The notes under the pieces: generated by a model
Told to the model about the DNA's origin: nothing
The model's input: only the letters and a program-made list of their open reading frames with translations
The model's database searches: none
NCBI GenBank assembly: GCA_003158495.1
Contig: PMJT01000243.1
Span: forward strand, 7,094-12,291
Direction: 5' to 3'
Length of the DNA: 5,198 nucleotides
Source: Chloroflexota bacterium
GTDB lineage: Bacteria > Chloroflexota > Limnocylindria > Limnocylindrales > CSP1-4
Shown: positions 1 through 4,839 of the stretch, one piece after another
How positions within the stretch are numbered: position 1 is the first letter of the stretch
Layout of the letters: each line of letters begins with the position of its first letter
Translations under genes and position numbers: made by a program

Positions 1-1238
1 TTGCGGTAGTCGTGGCCGCCGCGCCGGAGGTGGGCCAGGTCGTCGTCTGTGAGGTGCTCGACCAGCTTGCGGAGCCGCTGGTCCGATCCGAAGAAGTGCT
101 CGCGAATGTAGGCGCCGCCGGCGACCGAGTACTTCTGGAACTCACCGTCGACGGTGTCCGCCATCTGGTTGACGAGAATGCCGTCCGTGTCACGGGCGAG
201 GAGGTCGTCCCACTCGCGGCCCCAGATGACCTTGATCACGTTCCAGCCGGCGCCGCGGAAGAGCCCCTCGAGCTCCTGGATGATCTTGCCGTTGCCACGA
301 ACGGGACCGTCGAGGCGCTGCAGATTGCAGTTGACCACGAACGTGAGGTTGTCGAGTCCTTCACGTGCGGCCAGCGAAAGTGCCGTCACCGATTCGGGCT
401 CGTCCATCTCGCCGTCGCCCAGGAACGCCCAGACGCGGCTGCCGGACGTATCGGCCAGGCCGCGGTTGGCGAGGTACCGGTTGAGGCGGGCCTGGTAGAT
501 GGCGGCGATCGGGCCGAGGCCCATCGATACCGTGGGAAATTCCCAGAAATCCGGCAGAGTGCGCGGATGCGGATAGCTCGGCAGCCCGACGCCCGAGAGC
601 GCCTCCTGGCGAAAGTGGTCCAGGTTCTCCGCTGTTAGTCGACCCTCGAGGAAGGCCCGGGAATAGATCCCCGGCGCGGCATGGCCCTGGAAGAAGATCT
701 GGTCGCCGGACGGGCCGCCACCTGGCCCGACTTCGCCGCCCGGCGAAGTCGCAAAGCCAACCCCGCCGTCAGGCGAGGTTGGCTCCTTGCCCCGAAAGAA
801 GTGGTTGAAGCCCACCTCGTAGAGCGTCGCCGCGCTGGCGTAGGTCGCCAGGTGGCCGCCGATGCCGGGGGCCCGGTTGTTCGCCCGCAGAACCATCGCG
901 ACCGCGTTCCATCGGATCAGACGCCTGATGCGCCGCTCCAATTCCTCGTCGCCGGGGAAGAACGGCTCCTGTTCGGGGCTGATCGTGTTGATGTATCGCG
1001 TCTGGGTCAGCGGCGGAAGACCAACATGCAGCTGTCGCGCCCGTTTGAGGATCTTGTACAGCAGGAAGCGGGTTCGCTCGTCGCCTTCCTGGCTGTGGAT
1101 CTGGTCGAGAGCGTCGATCCACTCCTGCGTTTCGGCCGGGTCGATGTCGGGCAGCTGGTGCTTGAACTCATCGAAGTACATGGCGGGGGAATTGCTCCGG
1201 GCCGGGGAGGGATTTTGGGGACGCTTCGTTTCAACCAT
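1..1238 (-). CDS. aceE: Pyruvate dehydrogenase E1 component, homodimeric type (N-terminal part, truncated by window edge)
   Basis: This is the thiamine-diphosphate-dependent E1 subunit, which decarboxylates pyruvate and acetylates the lipoyl group of E2 in the cytoplasmic pyruvate dehydrogenase complex. About 412 residues are present, and the frame is open to base 1 (last residues GGHDYR), so the rest lies to the left. Seen in order (numbering from the 1238 ATG): LPDIDPAETQEW near 28, GGH with His129, FNHFFRGK near 143, FQGH with His186, GLPSYPHP, FWEFPTVSMGLGP, the ThDP/Mg motif GDGEMDEPES starting at 274 and ending in NCN at 303-305, then RLDGP and GAGWNVIK. These match E. coli AceE and actinobacterial homologues closely. 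The start is uncertain. ATG 1238 adds 19 residues (MVETKRPQNP...) with a weak AGGG four bases upstream; ATG 1181 (MYFDEF) has GGAG 13 bases away. A 21-residue excess lies between the two histidines (see repeat). The gene diverges from the response regulator. Confidence 0.95.
   Translation of the reverse strand, partial: MVETKRPQNPSPARSNSPAMYFDEFKHQLPDIDPAETQEWIDALDQIHSQEGDERTRFLLYKILKRARQLHVGLPPLTQTRYINTISPEQEPFFPGDEELERRIRRLIRWNAVAMVLRANNRAPGIGGHLATYASAATLYEVGFNHFFRGKEPTSPDGGVGFATSPGGEVGPGGGPSGDQIFFQGHAAPGIYSRAFLEGRLTAENLDHFRQEALSGVGLPSYPHPRTLPDFWEFPTVSMGLGPIAAIYQARLNRYLANRGLADTSGSRVWAFLGDGEMDEPESVTALSLAAREGLDNLTFVVNCNLQRLDGPVRGNGKIIQELEGLFRGAGWNVIKVIWGREWDDLLARDTDGILVNQMADTVDGEFQKYSVAGGAYIREHFFGSDQRLRKLVEHLTDDDLAHLRRGGHDYR
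727..784. repeat. Pair of related palindromes inserted in frame within aceE (REP/RPE-like)
   Basis: Two hairpins stand side by side. The first has arms 728-737 and 742-751 (core GACTTCGCC/GGCGAAGTC), a perfect 10-bp stem with a GCCC loop. The second has arms 755-767 and 772-784 (core CCAACCCCGCC/GGCGAGGTTGG), 13 positions with one C-A mismatch and a GTCA loop. Read on the minus strand, the two are diverged copies of one 23-base unit repeated with a 30-base period, encoding TSPDGGVGFA then TSPGGEVGPG. The reading frame is kept. The segment falls between HFFRGKE and GDQIFFQGH, where E. coli and Streptomyces enzymes (recalled) have only a few residues. That this is a mobile or dispersed repeat family is inference, because only one locus is visible. 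Confidence 0.75.
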
Positions 1239-1248
1239 CTCGCCCTGC

Positions 1249-1254
1249 AGGTTA
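1249..1254 (-). promoter_or_regulatory. Possible -10 box (TAACCT) upstream of aceE
   Basis: On the minus strand TAACCT (TAnnnT pattern) ends 10 bases before the ATG at 1238. A transcript from it would start only a few bases ahead of that codon. No good -35 is seen at 16-18 bases. The same hexamer precedes the exonuclease gene at 3907. Weak call. Confidence 0.25.
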
Positions 1255-1402
1255 GCCGATCGTCCCGCGGGCGTCGTGCGTGAAGTTCGATCGGGCCGCC
1301 TCGTGGGCTGGATGCGCGGACCCCATGCCACCCGGTCGCGGTGGCCGGTCCAACCCGATGCGGGAGGCCCGGATTCGCCTGTTCCTTGCAAAGGGCGCAC
1401 AG

Positions 1403-1408
1403 TAGGGT
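1403..1408 (+). promoter_or_regulatory. Possible -10 box (TAGGGT) upstream of the response regulator
   Basis: TAGGGT fits the TAnnnT pattern and lies 57 bases before the ATG at 1466. A TTGCAA at 1386-1391 is too close (11-base spacer) to be a standard -35. The divergent gap 1239-1465 also has a 6-bp stem (GCCACC 1327-1332 with GGTGGC 1340-1345), which could be an operator or nothing. Low confidence. Confidence 0.22.
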
Positions 1409-1465
1409 GGTCACGTCGCTGGCAGACGCCGAGCGTCATCAGCTCAACCTGGAAGGCTGGAGGGA

Positions 1466-2230
1466 ATGAGCACTCAGCCCCTTGTCCTGGTCGCCGATGA
1501 CGAGCCACGCATCACCAAGCTCGTGTCGATGGCCCTGACGGACGAAGGCTTCCGCGTCGTGACCGCCGCCGGCGGCGAAGAGGCGGTCATCAAGGCCGAG
1601 GAAGTCCGTCCGGACATCGTCCTGCTGGACATCGTCATGCCGGATCTCGACGGCATAGAGGTGATGCGCCAGATTCGCGAACACCGCTCTGTGCCCGTGA
1701 TTCTCCTGACCGCCAAAGGCTCCGCCTCGGACAAGGCCAAAGGCCTGGACCTGGGCGCGGACGACTACGTGGCCAAGCCATTCCACCTCGACGAGCTCGC
1801 GGCCCGCGTTCGCGCTGTTCTGCGCCGGTCTTCGGGCGTCGCGATGGGCAATGGTTCGGTGCGATTCGACGACGTCGAGATAGACCTGGAACGGCGGACC
1901 GTGACACGGTCGGGCGAACTTGTGGAATTGTCACGAACGGAATGGTTACTGCTCCAGCACCTTGCCGCGAATGCCGGCAAGGTCGTGCTGCACACGGAAC
2001 TCCTGACCAAGGTGTGGGGCCCGGAATACCGCGACGATCTCCAGTACCTGCGGGTGTGGGTGAGCCGAGTGCGCCGCAAGCTCGGCGCGCGTCCCGGTGA
2101 ACCGGGACGGATCAGGACGTTCCAGGGGATCGGCTACCTTCTGGACGTGGAGCCTGGTGGACCAGATGGCCACCGCGACGGAAACGCACCGGCGCCACTG
2201 ATCGTCGACAGAGACGCGCAGCCGAGTTAG
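1466..2230 (+). CDS. OmpR/PhoB-family (KdpE-like) two-component response regulator
   Basis: This is a cytoplasmic DNA-binding regulator controlled by phosphorylation, 254 residues. The receiver domain spans about 5-120: acidic pair Asp11/Asp12, phospho-acceptor Asp55 in LLDIVMPDLDG, Thr82 in ILLTAK, and Tyr101 with Lys104 in DDYVAKPF, so all switch residues are intact. A winged-helix Trans_reg_C domain spans about 132-228: LSRTEWLLLQHLAANAGKVV, then LLTKVWGPEY, the recognition helix YLRVWVSRVRRKL (194-206) and the wing GIGYLL. The WGPEY...YLRVWVSRVRRKL stretch resembles KdpE more than PhoB, but no kdpABC or histidine kinase is adjacent, so the target is unknown and no symbol is given. The start is supported by GGAAGG nine bases upstream (1451-1456), with GGAGGG (1459-1464) almost touching the ATG. 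After residue 229 there is an unusual Gly/Pro/Asp-rich tail of about 25 residues. A terminator-like hairpin follows about 90 bases downstream. Confidence 0.93.
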   Translation: MSTQPLVLVADDEPRITKLVSMALTDEGFRVVTAAGGEEAVIKAEEVRPDIVLLDIVMPDLDGIEVMRQIREHRSVPVILLTAKGSASDKAKGLDLGADDYVAKPFHLDELAARVRAVLRRSSGVAMGNGSVRFDDVEIDLERRTVTRSGELVELSRTEWLLLQHLAANAGKVVLHTELLTKVWGPEYRDDLQYLRVWVSRVRRKLGARPGEPGRIRTFQGIGYLLDVEPGGPDGHRDGNAPAPLIVDRDAQPS

Positions 2231-2310
2231 GCCCAGCCGCACCGCGCGATGCTCATCACCTCGGGCCCGCCCCGTCCGCCCGATGGCCCGCCGATTGCCC
2301 ACGCCGGCCA

Positions 2311-2395
2311 CCAGACAGAGACAAGCGGCCCAGGGAGGGGGACCCGGGCCGCTTGTTTCATCTGAAGACGCCCCGTCACCGGCGTCTCCGTCTGG
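2311..2395 (+). other. Candidate structured RNA: three-stem junction in the 3' region of the response regulator
   Basis: Three helices can be drawn. P1 pairs 2311-2320 with 2386-2395 (CCAGACAGAG/CTCCGTCTGG, one A-C mismatch). P2 pairs 2321-2331 with 2346-2356 (ACAAGCGGCCC/GGGCCGCTTGT, perfect), with GGG/CCC continuing inside around an AGGGGGA loop. P3 pairs 2367-2372 with 2381-2386 (GACGCC/GGCGTC) around an eight-base loop; base 2386 is contested between P1 and P3. Together they enclose 85 bases as a three-way junction. It matches no riboswitch or ncRNA I recognise. P2 alone would serve as a terminator, so P1 may be coincidental. The + strand is assumed from the neighbouring genes. Confidence 0.35.
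2319..2358 (+). terminator. Rho-independent-type terminator hairpin after the response regulator
   Basis: A perfect 11-bp GC-rich stem (2321-2331 with 2346-2356) is followed by a short TTT (2356-2358) and sits about 90 bases after the stop at 2230. The A-T and G-T pairs just outside (2319/2358, 2320/2357) extend it. The T tract is short, so termination may be partial. The gap 2231-2310 before it shows nothing else I can support. Confidence 0.6.
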
Positions 2396-2403
2396 AGTTC
2401 ATG

Positions 2404-2432
2404 TTCAGGGACGGTCGATTGGTTTCTAGAGT
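2404..2432 (+). promoter_or_regulatory. Weak promoter candidate for the nicotinamidase gene
   Basis: TTCAGG (2404-2409) and TAGAGT (2427-2432) are separated by 17 bases, just downstream of the terminator region. The -10 fits TAnnnT and the -35 is poor. This would give a leader of roughly 185 bases. A second, AT-richer stretch at 2488-2520 (TTGGCA, TTAATT, TTATCT) is an alternative with less standard spacing. Confidence 0.25.
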
Positions 2433-2475
2433 ACGGGTATCTGCCTTCCGGCCGCCTGCCGCCGACCGATCCTGC

Positions 2476-2501
2476 CGTTGCATCGACGTTGCATTGGCAA
2501 C
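2476..2501 (+). promoter_or_regulatory. Possible operator: direct CGTTGCAT repeats plus inverted GCAAC
   Basis: CGTTGCAT occurs at 2476-2483 and again at 2487-2494. The copies start 11 bases apart, about one helical turn. The second copy also forms a small inverted repeat, GTTGC (2488-2492) with GCAAC (2497-2501). This fits a dimeric regulator site upstream of the nicotinamidase gene, but I cannot name a regulator from the sequence. Confidence 0.3.
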
Positions 2502-2569
2502 TTAATTGCTCGGTTATCTGTCCGCCGCCGGGCAGGTGCTTGCGCAGCCGACCGGCATCGCGTACAAAA

Positions 2570-2585
2570 GCGAGACAGCGAGACA
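2570..2585 (+). repeat. Tandem GCGAGACA duplication in the nicotinamidase leader
   Basis: GCGAGACA is present twice back to back (2570-2577, 2578-2585), followed by a partial GACA. It sits about 40 bases before the start codon, ahead of the ribosome binding site. It may be simple slippage, and no function can be assigned. Confidence 0.5.
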
Positions 2586-2608
2586 GACAAACTCATTGGG
2601 GCACGAGC

Positions 2609-2613
2609 GGAGG
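2609..2613 (+). promoter_or_regulatory. Ribosome binding site that sets the nicotinamidase start
   Basis: GGAGG lies 11 bases before the ATG at 2625. The same frame is open upstream to an ATG-less start at 2478, but those 49 residues are basic, unlike the family, and have no Shine-Dalgarno sequence, so 2625 is preferred. Confidence 0.6.
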
Positions 2614-2624
2614 AACACCGGACT

Positions 2625-3284
2625 ATGACACGCGGCTGGAGATCCCCAGGTTCCGCGCCCTGGGCCGCCGGGGATCCCGACAAACGCTACGGACCCGACG
2701 TGGCGCTCGTCATCGTAGATCTCCAGAACGACTTCGCCGACCCGGCCGGCAGCCTATCGGTTAGTGGCGGCGCGACGATCGTTCCACTGGTCAACGCCGA
2801 GATCGAGCGCGCGCTCGCAACGGGCGCGGCGGTCGTCTACACGCAGGACTGGCACCCGGCTCACACGCCGCACTTCGCCCAGGACGGCGGCATCTGGCCG
2901 GTCCACTGCGTCCAGGAGACTTGGGGCGCGGAGCTTGCGCCGGAGTTGGCCGTGTGTGGCTCGATCGTGCGCAAGGGGTCTCACGGCGAGGACGGCTATT
3001 CCGGCTTCTCGATGCGGAACCCGGCCGGCGGGCTCCCGGTCCCGACGGAATTGGACGAGACCCTCGCTCGCGGCGGTGCCAGGAGGCTGGTCGTGTGCGG
3101 GCTCGCCACCGACTATTGCGTCAAGGCCACGGCCCTGGACGGCGTCCGCCTCGGCTACGAAACGGCGGTCCTTCTCGACGCGATCCGGGCGGTGGACCTC
3201 GAGCCCGGCGACGGCAACGCCGCCCTCGAGGCGATGGCCGTGGCCGGAGTCACGCTGATTGGGTCACGACCCTCGCCGGACTGA
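2625..3284 (+). CDS. pncA: Nicotinamidase (isochorismatase-like cysteine hydrolase)
   Basis: It hydrolyses nicotinamide to nicotinate and ammonia in the NAD salvage (Preiss-Handler) pathway, in the cytoplasm. The protein has 219 residues, slightly longer than M. tuberculosis PncA (186) because of about 25 extra N-terminal residues rich in Gly/Pro/Arg before DVALVIVDLQNDF. The catalytic triad is complete: Asp32 in VDLQNDF, Lys117 in VRKG and Cys165 in GLATDYCVKAT. The metal-site residues are Asp75 and His77 in QDWHP, His83 in HTPHF, and His94 in WPVHC. The DWHP..H..F, WP.HC and ATDYCVKAT set separates nicotinamidases from other isochorismatase-fold hydrolases. GGAGG at 2609-2613 supports the start. 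No other NAD gene is adjacent; the next gene encodes a membrane protein 118 bases on. Short repeats upstream may be control sites. Confidence 0.93.
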   Translation: MTRGWRSPGSAPWAAGDPDKRYGPDVALVIVDLQNDFADPAGSLSVSGGATIVPLVNAEIERALATGAAVVYTQDWHPAHTPHFAQDGGIWPVHCVQETWGAELAPELAVCGSIVRKGSHGEDGYSGFSMRNPAGGLPVPTELDETLARGGARRLVVCGLATDYCVKATALDGVRLGYETAVLLDAIRAVDLEPGDGNAALEAMAVAGVTLIGSRPSPD

Positions 3285-3290
3285 AGGTCT

Positions 3291-3322
3291 GCTCCGAACC
3301 GCGGCCCAGGGCGTTGCGGAGC
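3291..3322 (+). terminator. Hairpin just after the nicotinamidase stop (no T tract)
   Basis: GCTCCG (3291-3296) pairs perfectly with CGGAGC (3317-3322), and AAC/GTT continue inward past a single bulged G (3316), leaving a 13-base GC-rich loop. It begins seven bases after the stop codon. With no T run it is not a classical terminator; it could stabilise the 3' end or be chance in GC-rich DNA. Confidence 0.3.
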
Positions 3323-3352
3323 CGCGATGGTACCGCTCCATTGCCAGTCGGC

Positions 3353-3381
3353 TTGACTTTCGGATCCGCGGTACGGAAGGT
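3353..3381 (+). promoter_or_regulatory. Weak promoter candidate before the membrane-protein gene
   Basis: TTGACT (3353-3358) matches five of six bases of the -35 consensus. At 17 bases the -10 would be GAAGGT (3376-3381), which is poor. If real, the membrane-protein gene could be transcribed apart from the nicotinamidase gene. Confidence 0.25.
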
Positions 3382-3390
3382 TGGTGCCGA

Positions 3391-3396
3391 GGGAGG
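3391..3396 (+). promoter_or_regulatory. Strong ribosome binding site that sets a GTG start
   Basis: GGGAGG lies six bases before the GTG at 3403. It decides the start of the membrane protein: the frame is open upstream past 3259, but that stretch overlaps the nicotinamidase gene and encodes a basic, non-membrane sequence. Confidence 0.75.
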
Positions 3397-3402
3397 TTTC
3401 AC

Positions 3403-3825
3403 GTGGTCACCTACAAGGCGGTCCTTGGATCGGCAGGCTCCATTCGGCGGGCGGCGTGGGGCACCGGCGGGGTGGTATTGCTGCTGATGGGAGGGGCCTC
3501 GTTCGCGGTCGCAATCGGCGGCCTGATGTTCGCGGGCGGCGGGATCATATTCCTGGCACTCGCACTGCCCCTCCTTGTGGCCGGCTACATGGTCGTTCGC
3601 GGGATGACCGGGGCTCGCGTGGTCGGGCTTCTGGTCTCGCTTCTCTACGGCAGCTTCGTGTGGTCCTTCGCGACCTATCCCCTGCGCGGTCTCACGCCAC
3701 CACCGGGCCAGGCCGACACCCGCCAGGTCGACGTCGCATCGGCCCTGGTTGCCTGCGTCTTTCTGGCCGCGGCGATGATGATCCTGGTGGGGAGCCGGCG
3801 GCGAGAAGCCTCCTCGAGCCGCTGA
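3403..3825 (+). CDS. Small integral membrane protein, four predicted helices, function unknown
   Basis: I do not recognise a family. The 140-residue product has four hydrophobic stretches: about 20-42 (GGVVLLLMGGASFAVAIGGL), 44-64 (FLALALPLLVAGYMVV), 72-92 (VVGLLVSLLYGSFVWSFATY) and 110-130 (ASALVACVFLAAAMMILVG). Between helices 3 and 4 is a polar Pro-rich loop (LTPPPGQADTRQ). The N-terminus is short and basic (Lys5, Arg15, Arg16), the helix 2-3 link has Arg66 and Arg72, and the C-terminus is RRREASSSR. Positive charges at those places suggest both ends inside, with the Pro-rich loop outside. Helices 1 and 2 are Gly-rich and closely spaced, like a hairpin. There are no catalytic motifs, cysteine pairs or cofactor sites. 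The GTG start is fixed by the strong GGGAGG. It lies between the nicotinamidase and exonuclease genes with gaps of 118 and 93 bases, so co-transcription is possible but not shown. Confidence 0.8.
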   Translation: MVTYKAVLGSAGSIRRAAWGTGGVVLLLMGGASFAVAIGGLMFAGGGIIFLALALPLLVAGYMVVRGMTGARVVGLLVSLLYGSFVWSFATYPLRGLTPPPGQADTRQVDVASALVACVFLAAAMMILVGSRRREASSSR

Positions 3826-3899
3826 CCGGCACGCCCGAGCAGGTAACCGAAGACACATCGGCGGCTCGCGCGCCGCGCCGGTCCCCGAGTCCGTGCCGG
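3826..3899. repeat. Inverted repeat bracketing the gap before the exonuclease gene
   Basis: CCGGCACG (3826-3833), directly after the membrane-protein stop, is the exact reverse complement of CGTGCCGG (3892-3899). They enclose 58 bases containing smaller stems such as GCGGC/GCCGC. This could fold into a terminator-like structure, but there is no T tract and the DNA is GC-rich, so chance is a fair alternative. Confidence 0.25.
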
Positions 3900-3906
3900 C
3901 CAGGAC

Positions 3907-3912
3907 TAACCT
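3907..3912 (+). promoter_or_regulatory. Possible -10 box (TAACCT) for leaderless transcription of the exonuclease gene
   Basis: TAACCT (TAnnnT pattern) ends six bases before the ATG at 3919. Transcription starting about seven bases after a -10 would begin at or beside the ATG itself, giving a leaderless mRNA. AGGA at 3902-3905 is 13 bases from that ATG, too far for a good Shine-Dalgarno, but seven bases from a TTG at 3913. No clear -35 is visible. Confidence 0.3.
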
Positions 3913-3918
3913 TTGCCA

Positions 3919-4800
3919 ATGCAGTTGCATCTCGTCGACGCCACGTACGAACTTTTCCGGGCGTTCTACGCGCCGCGGCCCGGCGCCTTATCTCGGGACG
4001 GGCGGGATGTAGGCGCCGTCGTGGGCCTGATGTACACGCTTCTCACCCTCTTGCGCGACGAAGGCGCCACGCATGTCGGCTGCGCCGCGGACCACGTCAT
4101 CCGCTCGTTCCGCAACGAGCTATACGGCGGGTACAAGACCGAGGCCGGCGTGCCGGAGGAATTGCTGGCCCAGTTCCCGCTCGCTGAGCGTGCGATGGAG
4201 GCGCTCGGCCTCGTCGTCTGGCCGATGGTCGAATTCGAGGCCGACGATGCGCTGGCCACCGCGGCCGCCCGCTGGGCCGATGCGCCGGGCGTGGAGCGCG
4301 TCCTTATCTGCACCCCAGACAAGGACCTGGCCCAGTGCGTCCGCGGCGAACGGGTCGTGCTGCGCGACCGGCGCCGCGACCGAACGATCGACGCCGACGG
4401 TGTGGTTGAGAAATGGGGAGTCGGGCCGGCTTCGATACCGGACTATCTCGCCCTGATCGGAGACGCGGCCGACGGCTTCCCCGGGCTGCCCGGCTGGGGC
4501 GCCCGATCGACGTCGGCGGTCCTGGCCCGGTTCGGGCATCTCGAGGCGATCCCGGCCAACGCCGGCGAGTGGCACGTGGACGTGAGGTCGTCCGCAACGC
4601 TCAACGCCACCCTCCGGGACCGCTGGTCGGAGGCACTGCTCTACCGTCGCCTGGCCACGCTCGTCGCCGACGTACCACTGCCCCAGTCCGATCCGGCCGA
4701 GTTGCGCTGGCGCGGCGCGCGCCGCGCCGAGTTCACCGCCCTCTGCGAAGAACTGGGCCAGCCGCGCCTGGCCGAACGGCCGCACCTCTGGCGAGACTGA
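3919..4800 (+). CDS. Stand-alone 5'-3' exonuclease / flap endonuclease (Pol I N-terminal domain family)
   Basis: A metal-dependent 5' nuclease acting on DNA flaps or 5' ends, of the kind used in primer removal and repair; 293 residues with no polymerase domain following. The acidic metal ligands of the FEN fold are all present: Asp7 (HLVDATYELFRAF), Asp58 (AADHVIRSFRNE), Glu107/Asp109/Asp110 (FEADDA), Asp134/Asp136 (CTPDKDLAQ) and Asp182/Asp185 (GDAADGFPG). DNA-contact residues Arg62, Arg65 and Lys73 (GGYK) are retained. A helix-hairpin-helix motif follows at about 182-206 (GLPGWGARSTSAVLARFG), with Arg in place of the usual Lys and DG in place of DN. By comparison with Taq Pol I, this covers the whole nuclease domain. 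The start is ATG 3919; TTG 3913, two codons earlier, is possible because AGGA lies seven bases before it. A TAACCT box six bases upstream suggests a leaderless transcript. It converges with the phosphatase gene 39 bases on. Confidence 0.92.
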   Translation: MQLHLVDATYELFRAFYAPRPGALSRDGRDVGAVVGLMYTLLTLLRDEGATHVGCAADHVIRSFRNELYGGYKTEAGVPEELLAQFPLAERAMEALGLVVWPMVEFEADDALATAAARWADAPGVERVLICTPDKDLAQCVRGERVVLRDRRRDRTIDADGVVEKWGVGPASIPDYLALIGDAADGFPGLPGWGARSTSAVLARFGHLEAIPANAGEWHVDVRSSATLNATLRDRWSEALLYRRLATLVADVPLPQSDPAELRWRGARRAEFTALCEELGQPRLAERPHLWRD

Positions 4801-4839
4801 ACGCTCGCTGCGCGACCCGGCTCGCGGCCGCCCGCTTTC

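Noticed and set aside
12..638. Long plus-strand open frame of 208 codons opposite aceE
   Set aside because: It is antisense to well-conserved aceE sequence, has no ribosome binding site and no recognisable protein content; GC-rich DNA readily gives such frames.
862..1500. Plus-strand open frame running from inside aceE across the divergent gap into the regulator start
   Set aside because: It overlaps two well-supported genes and its translation is low-complexity Arg/Ser-rich shadow sequence.
2478..2624. 49-codon upstream extension of the nicotinamidase
   Set aside because: Unlike the family's N-terminus, with no ribosome binding site, while GGAGG precedes the ATG at 2625.
2730..2740. GACTTCGCCG inside the nicotinamidase gene matches one arm of the aceE palindrome
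   Set aside because: The complementary arm is missing and the bases encode the conserved NDFAD catalytic segment, so it is a coincidence of codon use.
3259..3402. Upstream extension of the membrane-protein frame
   Set aside because: It would overlap the nicotinamidase gene and add a basic, non-membrane segment. The GGGAGG-GTG start at 3403 explains the gene better.
3250..3930. Minus-strand open frame of 226 codons over the membrane-protein gene
   Set aside because: His/Arg/Pro-rich translation without family features. The opposite strand has a good Shine-Dalgarno and a membrane-helix pattern.
4801..4839. Possible terminator in the convergent gap (CGCGA/TCGCG stem followed by CTTTCCTATTT)
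   Set aside because: The stem is only five pairs with a GC-rich loop, and the T-rich part is interrupted and some distance away, so it is too weak to annotate.
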